Shown here: positions 58,817 through 64,000 of the stretch, in pieces
Layout of the letters: each line of letters opens with the position of its first letter
Numbering within the stretch: the stretch's first letter is position 1
Program-made: the position numbers and the translations under genes
NCBI GenBank assembly: GCA_022749755.1
Contig: CM040449.1
Coordinates: 16,278,363 to 16,342,362, forward strand
Reading direction: 5' to 3'
DNA from: Azadirachta indica
Taxonomy: Eukaryota > Streptophyta > Magnoliopsida > Sapindales > Meliaceae
DNA length: 64,000 nt
Notes under the pieces: generated by a model
Databases searched by the model: none
What the model saw: only the letters and a program-made list of their open reading frames with translations
Told to the model about the DNA's origin: nothing

Positions 58817-61800
58817 TAAATGCGCGACGTCCTCGTCGCGTCTTCCTCACGGAACCTCTTTATGTGCTCTTGGAATTGCCATAGTGCATCTTCATGCTCC
58901 CATGTAGCCTCGCTTTTGGGCAATCCCTTCCACTTGACGAAGTATTCCGTGTAGTTCGGCACTCCTCGCTTTCGAACTCGTCGATCTGCAAGGATACATT
59001 CAACCTCCTTCTCAAAAGAGGTTACCACGGCAGTTGGAGCCCGTTTTGACTCCCCTCGGCTCGGGTCTTCCTCATCTCCATGGTAAGGTTTTAACATGCT
59101 TACATGGAAGACGGGGTGAATCTTCAATTTAGGGGGAAGAAGAACTCGATATGACACCTTGCCCACTTTCTTTATGATTGGAAATGGTCCCTCGTAACGT
59201 CGAACCAATCCCTTGTGTACTTTGCGCAATGTCTTGAATTGTTGGGGCAAGAGTTTCACCATGACTTGGTCCCCCTCTTGGAACTCCACGTCCCTTCGGT
59301 TATTGTCCGCCCACTTCTTCATCTTCTTAGCCGCCTTATCTAGGTATGCCCTAGCTAAATCGGCTTGTTCATGCCATGCCTTGGTGAACTTGAAGGCTCC
59401 CGGACTTTTTCCATCATAACTTGAGGCTAGTGCATGTGGAGTCGTCGGTTGTCGTCCCAACACAATCTCGAACGGACTCCTATTAGTCGCCTCGCTCCGC
59501 TGCAAGTTGTAAGAAAATTGAGCCACATCTAGCAACTTAGCCCAATCCCTTTGGTTGGCACTCACATAGTGCCTCAAGTATAGTTCGAGCAGTGCATTGA
59601 CACGCTCGGTTTGTCCGTCACTTTGAGGATGAAAGCTTGTAGAAAAATTAAGGTCCGTTCCAAGTAGCTTGAATAACTCGGACCAAAACTTCCCGGTAAA
59701 CCGTGGATCGCGATCACTTACAATATTATTCGGCACTCCCCAAAGCTTCACCACATGCTTTAGGAATAATTTTGCAGCTTCTTCCGCTGTGCAATCCGTA
59801 GGTGCCGGTGTAAAAACCGCGTATTTGCTAAAACGATCCACCACCACAATGATACTTCCATACCCCTCCGATTTCGGTAGTGACGTGATGAAATCCATGG
59901 AAACGCTTTCCCATGGCTTGTTTGGAATCGGTAATGGCTCAAGTAACCCACCGGATGCTCGTTGCTCAATTTTGTCTTGTTGGCATACAAGACATGTCCG
60001 CACGTAGGCCTCGACATCTTCTCGCATCCTTGGCCAATAGTACGAACTTTCCAACAAAGCATTGGTGCGCTTAGCCCCGGGGTGTCCAGCCCACTTGGAA
60101 TCATGGCATTCCTTGATAAGCTCTTTCCTCAAGCCACCCCTCTTCGGCACAAAGATTCGCCTCCCCTTGGCATAGAGCAATCCGTCGTCAAGCCAAAACC
60201 GTCTTGTCTTCCCCTCGTGTGCGAGCACCACTATATTTTTGGCTAGAGGGTCTTGGGTCAATCCTTCTTTGATCCTCCCTACTAGCTTTCCCTCGGGAAT
60301 ACTTAGGTTAATGGCCGCCAATGTCGCCTTTCGACTTAATGCATCCGCCACCACATTTGCTTTGCCCGGTTTGTATGTCAAGTCGTAGTCGAATTCCGCC
60401 AAGAAGTCTTGCCACCGAGCTTGCTTCGGACTTAACTTCTTTTGCGTTTGGAAGTAGCTTGTAGCTACATTATCCGTCATAACCACAAAATGACTCCCGA
60501 GCAAGTAGTGTCGCCATACTCTAAGGCAATGGATGACTGCCGTCATCTCCTTTTCTTGCACGGTGTAGCGCCTTTCCGCCTCATTGAGCTTACGACTCTC
60601 GAAAGTAATGGGACGTCCTTCTTGCATGAGTTCACCCCCAATGGCAAAATCCGAGGCATCAGTGTGTACTTCGAAAGGTTTTGTGTGATCGGGCAGCACA
60701 AGAACTGTCTCCTCCATGATTGCCTTCTTCAAATCTTCAAAGGCATGTTGGCATCCCTCGGTCCAATCCCACGAGCGACTTTTCTTTAGTAAGTCAGTTA
60801 GTGGAGCTGCTCTTGCCGAGTAACTCTTGATGAAGCGACGGTAATAATTAACCAACCCCAAGAAAGATCGGAGGTCGTGTACCTTGGTCGGAGGTTCCCA
60901 CTCTTGAATAGCTTGCACCTTAGCCTTATCCATCATCAATGTTCCATCCTTGATCTTGTGGCCCAAGAAGTGAACTTCTCGTTGCGCAAAAGAGCACTTC
61001 TCCTTTTTCACGTACAATTCATTCTTTCGCAATACTTGGAACACCTTCCTAAGATGTGTCACATGTTCTTCCAAGGTGTTGCTATATACAACAATGTCGT
61101 CCAAGTATAGCACCACAAATTGATCAAGATAGGGATGGAATAACTTGTTCATTAAAGTGCTAAAAGTAGCCGGTGCATTCGTTAGTCCAAAAGGCATGAC
61201 TAGAAATTCATAGGAACCGTACCTTGTTACGCATGTTGTTTTTGGTTCATCTCCCTCCGCTATGCGTACTTGGTAGTAACCCGACCTTAAATCAAGTTTG
61301 GAGAAGTACCGTGCTTTCCCAAGTTGATCGAAAAGATCGGCAATGAGTGGAATTGGATATTTGTTCTTGATGGTGACCTTGTTAAGTGCCCGATAATCGA
61401 TACACATCCGTAGCGTCCCATCCTTCTTCTTTTGGAACAAAACCGGAGCGCCGAATGGTGCCTTAGATGGTCGAATGTAGCCCGCATCAAGTAAATCTTG
61501 GAGTTGCTTCTTCAACTCTCGTAACTCCGGTGGAGCGTGTCGGTATGGACTCATGGCGGGAGGTTTGGTGCCCGGTTCCAATTCGATCTTGTGATCCACC
61601 TCCCTCCTTGATGGAAGTTTCTTGGGCAACTCTTCGGGCATTACATCTTTGAACTCTTTGAGGACGTTATCTACCTCTTTTGGAACATCCCCTTTGCTCA
61701 CCTCCGCATCGCCATCCTCGTCGTATTCTTTTAAGAAGGCAAGGTAACTCTCTTGACCCTTGCGCTTCAAACCCTTCTTGAATTGCATGGCCGAGAGTGT

Positions 61801-63435
61801 CTTAGTCTCCACCTTACTTGATCTTGATATCGGAACCATGCATGCCTTGCCTCCATCAAGGATGCACATGGTGTTGGCAAATGGTACCGGTACGACCTTC
61901 ATTTGATCAAAGAAATCCATCCCAAGCACAATTTTGTGGTCGTCCATAGGTACTACCGACCAATCTACCGGTCCTTTCCATTCTCCGATGGTGGTTTCAA
62001 CCTTCTGCGCTACACCTTTGATTGGTCTAGCGACCGAATTTACTGCCTTCATGGTGCCGCCTTTGTTGGTCACCTTGAGACCTAGTCGCTTGGCCTCGTC
62101 AACCTGCACAAAATTATGTGAGGCACCCGTATCAACTAAGGCTTTTGTACGTACCTTATTGATTACCACATCAACATAGATAAGCCCCTTTGCTTGTGCC
62201 TCCGGAACTGCTCGAATGGCATTGAGTAGTTGCAAGGAACCCATCGCCGCGTCACCCTCTCGTCTTGGTGGTTCCTCCGCACGAGCCACCATAGCGTTCA
62301 ATGCCTTCCTCTTCGGACAATCCCGCATCCAATGAGGACCATCACAAAAGTAGCAATTTCGAGAAGGTTTGGAATCCCTCTCTTTGTCATTCCTCGGCTT
62401 CTCTTTGCCGCTAGGTGGTTTGCGGAAACCGTCTCCTTGCGATTTGCTATGGTCTTCCCCACCTTTACCTTGGCCACCCTTCTTGTCCTTGGCCTTGGTA
62501 TTTGATCGCTCACTTGAGTAATCAGTGAGAGTCTCTGCAACGGCTATGGCGGTTGCGAGATCTTGCACACTTCGTCTCCTAAGCTCCGTCTTCGCCCATC
62601 CTTGGAGCCCATCCATGAAGAAAAAGAGCGAATCCTTGTCGCTCATATCCGGAATCTCCAACACCAAGCTAGTAAACTCCTTGATGTAGTCCCGCAAGCT
62701 TCCGGATTGTTTAAGGCGTCGCAGCCGGCCTCGTGCTTCCTCTTCGGCATTTTCCGGATAGAATTGCCGCTTGAGTTCCCGCTTGAAGTCATCGAAGGTT
62801 TCGATGGTGCATGTCCCTTTACCAATGTCACCGTACCTCCTTCTCCACCACAACATAGCCACATCGGTTAGATAATGGGTAGCGGTACGTACCTTGGTTT
62901 GTTCATCGGTAATGCCCATCACCTCGACATATTGTTCGATCCCCCACAAGAAGTTGTCCACGTCCTTGGCACTCCTCGAGCCATTATAGGACTTGGGCTT
63001 GGGGACATCGACTCTTGGTGCTTCACGTGTGGTAGTCATCCCGCTTGCTGCCGCACGCTTGCACAAAGCCACATCCTCCTTAATTGTGGCGAGTTCCCTA
63101 TCAATGTAGGCTCGGATGTCCCTAAACATACGGTCGTGAACCGCTAGCAACTCTTGCTTGAAGGCATCCTCGAGCTTGGCGGTAGACACCTCCACTACCT
63201 CACGAAGAGCATTGTCCTCCGCTTCCAACCCGTCGAAGCGCTGCTCCATCTCGTCAAGGCGTGAGTCTACACTTGCCACAAAAGCTTCCACGCTAGCTAC
63301 TCGAGCGTCCAAGCCAGCCACCATGTCCTTGGACTGCGCCCTCTTGCTTCCACCCTTGGTAGGACGTTGCTCGTCACGTCCCCCCCGCACTTGGGCCTCC
63401 TCACCTGCAATGGTAACGTCGGAAACGTTGGCCAT
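58816..63435 (-). CDS. Chromovirus Gag-Pol polyprotein, 1,539 aa, intact
   Basis: A single ORF from ATG 63,435 to TAG 58,816-58,818. Order: a coiled-coil-rich N-terminus (~40-125); gag core (~145-300); basic linker; zinc knuckle C361-C364-H368-C373; aspartic protease LVDTGAS (D435); RT with [13 protein letters not shown] (711-723) and YLDD (777-780); RNase H starting HTDAS (D926) to ADALS (~1030); integrase zinc finger H1111, H1118, C1148, C1151; integrase core D1181, D1241, E1277 (in HPQSDGQTE); GPY/F region (~1410-1450); chromodomain (~1478-1530) with YFVKWKGL and WE. All catalytic residues are present and no frameshift or stop occurs. In this group gag and pol come from one frame, cut by the protease. 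The chromodomain is thought to guide integration to marked chromatin. Antisense open stretches inside this region are shadows. Confidence 0.96.
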   Translation of the reverse strand: MANVSDVTIAGEEAQVRGGRDEQRPTKGGSKRAQSKDMVAGLDARVASVEAFVASVDSRLDEMEQRFDGLEAEDNALREVVEVSTAKLEDAFKQELLAVHDRMFRDIRAYIDRELATIKEDVALCKRAAASGMTTTREAPRVDVPKPKSYNGSRSAKDVDNFLWGIEQYVEVMGITDEQTKVRTATHYLTDVAMLWWRRRYGDIGKGTCTIETFDDFKRELKRQFYPENAEEEARGRLRRLKQSGSLRDYIKEFTSLVLEIPDMSDKDSLFFFMDGLQGWAKTELRRRSVQDLATAIAVAETLTDYSSERSNTKAKDKKGGQGKGGEDHSKSQGDGFRKPPSGKEKPRNDKERDSKPSRNCYFCDGPHWMRDCPKRKALNAMVARAEEPPRREGDAAMGSLQLLNAIRAVPEAQAKGLIYVDVVINKVRTKALVDTGASHNFVQVDEAKRLGLKVTNKGGTMKAVNSVARPIKGVAQKVETTIGEWKGPVDWSVVPMDDHKIVLGMDFFDQMKVVPVPFANTMCILDGGKACMVPISRSSKVETKTLSAMQFKKGLKRKGQESYLAFLKEYDEDGDAEVSKGDVPKEVDNVLKEFKDVMPEELPKKLPSRREVDHKIELEPGTKPPAMSPYRHAPPELRELKKQLQDLLDAGYIRPSKAPFGAPVLFQKKKDGTLRMCIDYRALNKVTIKNKYPIPLIADLFDQLGKARYFSKLDLRSGYYQVRIAEGDEPKTTCVTRYGSYEFLVMPFGLTNAPATFSTLMNKLFHPYLDQFVVLYLDDIVVYSNTLEEHVTHLRKVFQVLRKNELYVKKEKCSFAQREVHFLGHKIKDGTLMMDKAKVQAIQEWEPPTKVHDLRSFLGLVNYYRRFIKSYSARAAPLTDLLKKSRSWDWTEGCQHAFEDLKKAIMEETVLVLPDHTKPFEVHTDASDFAIGGELMQEGRPITFESRKLNEAERRYTVQEKEMTAVIHCLRVWRHYLLGSHFVVMTDNVATSYFQTQKKLSPKQARWQDFLAEFDYDLTYKPGKANVVADALSRKATLAAINLSIPEGKLVGRIKEGLTQDPLAKNIVVLAHEGKTRRFWLDDGLLYAKGRRIFVPKRGGLRKELIKECHDSKWAGHPGAKRTNALLESSYYWPRMREDVEAYVRTCLVCQQDKIEQRASGGLLEPLPIPNKPWESVSMDFITSLPKSEGYGSIIVVVDRFSKYAVFTPAPTDCTAEEAAKLFLKHVVKLWGVPNNIVSDRDPRFTGKFWSELFKLLGTDLNFSTSFHPQSDGQTERVNALLELYLRHYVSANQRDWAKLLDVAQFSYNLQRSEATNRSPFEIVLGRQPTTPHALASSYDGKSPGAFKFTKAWHEQADLARAYLDKAAKKMKKWADNNRRDVEFQEGDQVMVKLLPQQFKTLRKVHKGLVRRYEGPFPIIKKVGKVSYRVLLPPKLKIHPVFHVSMLKPYHGDEEDPSRGESKRAPTAVVTSFEKEVECILADRRVRKRGVPNYTEYFVKWKGLPKSEATWEHEDALWQFQEHIKRFREEDATRTSRI

Positions 63436-63527
63436 TCCTTTTGATAGAGTTTCCCTTCACGCAACTTTTGATTCGAAAGCTCCCTCTCAACAAGGTCTCC
63501 GCTCAACCTTGTGTTGCTCAACCTTGA

Positions 63528-63539
63528 GCTCTGATACCA
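63528..63539 (-). other. Primer-binding site of the chromovirus
   Basis: On the - strand TGGTATCAGAGC, a perfect match to the usual initiator-Met tRNA site, two bases from the LTR end at 63,542. Confidence 0.93.
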
Positions 63540-63541
63540 AC

Positions 63542-64000
63542 TGTCACGGCCTCACTCTCTTCACTCGCTTCGACCGTGCGGCGCTTAGCAACTCCGCTCA
63601 CTAAGCAAGCCTTCAACACCCGCAATGCGCTAAATCGGAAGCTTATAAATAGAAGAGAGAAGAGAGAGCAATAAGAGTTTGAGTGAAGAGTGATTTACAC
63701 AACTCAAGTTTATTGCTTAATTGCTTAATCACTTGGTTGCTTGGTTTGGCCAAATGAGGCCTCACCTATTTATAGGAAAACTTACATAAAATGGACGGCA
63801 TAGATTGCACCTCACAATGCACTTTTGAGGGCTAGGATTGGCCTTCTAGAAATGTCCTAGAAAATATCTACACAATTGTCAAAATGGTAATGCTATCTAC
63901 ACAATTCTAGAACTTGGGCCAATTGGGCCATCATTCTAGAAGTTGGGCTAGTTGGGCTAACATTGGGCTACAAGTACAATAATGCCAATAAGGAAGAATA
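63542..64000 (-). repeat. 5' LTR of the chromovirus, cut by window end
   Basis: 459 of an expected 633 bp. On the - strand a TATAAATAG box lies at 63,766-63,774. It is a plausible core promoter for the element RNA, about 225-235 bp upstream of the LTR end. Confidence 0.93.

Larger units (their letters stand above)
58172..64000 (-). mobile_element. Chromovirus (Ty3/gypsy with chromodomain), nearly complete
   Basis: The element is read on the - strand. The 5' LTR is the right one (63,542 to beyond the window). Then come the primer site (63,528-63,539), one gag-pol ORF (63,435-58,816), the purine tract, and the 3' LTR (58,172-58,804). LTRs start TGTCACGG and end GTGACA. It is more GC-rich than all its surroundings. 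The C-terminal chromodomain defines a chromovirus, and the sequence style suggests the Galadriel group (tentative). Everything needed for transposition that can be seen is intact. Confidence 0.95.

Noticed and set aside
60442..60789. 115-codon + strand open frame and its neighbours between 58.6 and 63.1 kb
   Set aside because: All are frames opposite the intact gag-pol; their openness follows from the GC-rich coding strand.
63158..63604. 148-codon + strand open frame
   Set aside because: Shadow of the chromovirus gag on the other strand; it runs into the LTR.

Overview
The window looks like nuclear DNA of a eudicot plant. It is AT-rich, its genes carry GT-AG introns, and it is packed with plant transposon families: Ty3/gypsy, Ty1/copia, Mutator-like elements, small inverted-repeat elements and an endogenous pararetrovirus relic. 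No bacterial-style operons, CRISPR arrays, rRNA genes or complete tRNA genes are visible. The species cannot be named from the sequence.

Only two conserved host genes are clearly recognisable, both on the + strand. The first is a chloroplast y-type thioredoxin (about 28.73-30.42 kb), whose transit-peptide exon mostly falls in a 100-N assembly gap at 28,631-28,730. The second is a SET-domain gene of the Arabidopsis SDG41 / SMYD-like type (46.16-50.80 kb, five exons). It has a frameshift in exon 1, a foldback element in intron 4, and a decayed tandem copy of its middle exons downstream (50.95-52.50 kb). Two further coding candidates are weaker: an intact 50-codon ORF on the - strand at 31,171-31,323, and a two-exon fragment at 13,686-14,007 cut off by a copia-like LTR.

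Layout. 0-2.8 kb: copia-type LTR-like DNA containing a 1.09-kb tandem duplication. 2.84-3.35 kb: caulimovirid relic (- strand). 3.4-13.3 kb: AT-rich noncoding DNA with a dispersed hairpin repeat, a TIR element and a foldback element with tRNA-like promoter boxes. 14.07-24.9 kb: a copia-like LTR pair enclosing a decayed Ty3/gypsy element (16,145-23,981), whose own 5' LTR holds an inverted solo LTR and whose integrase holds a MITE. 25-28.4 kb: repeat pairs and the 3' end of another gypsy element. 28.7-31.3 kb: thioredoxin y and the small ORF. 31.7-37.1 kb: a TIR element and a dead MULE transposase. 38,462-46,046: a 7.6-kb MULE with about 150-bp TIRs and near-matching 9-bp target duplications, carrying a DUF1985/Ulp1-peptidase relic facing a MULE transposase relic (Kaonashi-like). 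46.16-52.5 kb: SET gene and its partial duplicate. 52.5-57.9 kb: copia gag relic and a stack of nested inverted repeats. 58,172 to the window end: a young chromovirus (Ty3/gypsy) with an uninterrupted 1,539-codon gag-pol ORF on the - strand.

The transposons shape the genes. The Kaonashi-like MULE ends 118 bp before the SET start codon, so it probably replaced or modified the promoter. The foldback element in SET intron 4 is absent from the tandem copy. A copia-like LTR begins 61 bp after the last exon-like segment at 14 kb. The chromovirus LTRs differ at only 2 of 459 comparable sites by eye, so it is the youngest insertion here. Nearly everything else is heavily decayed.
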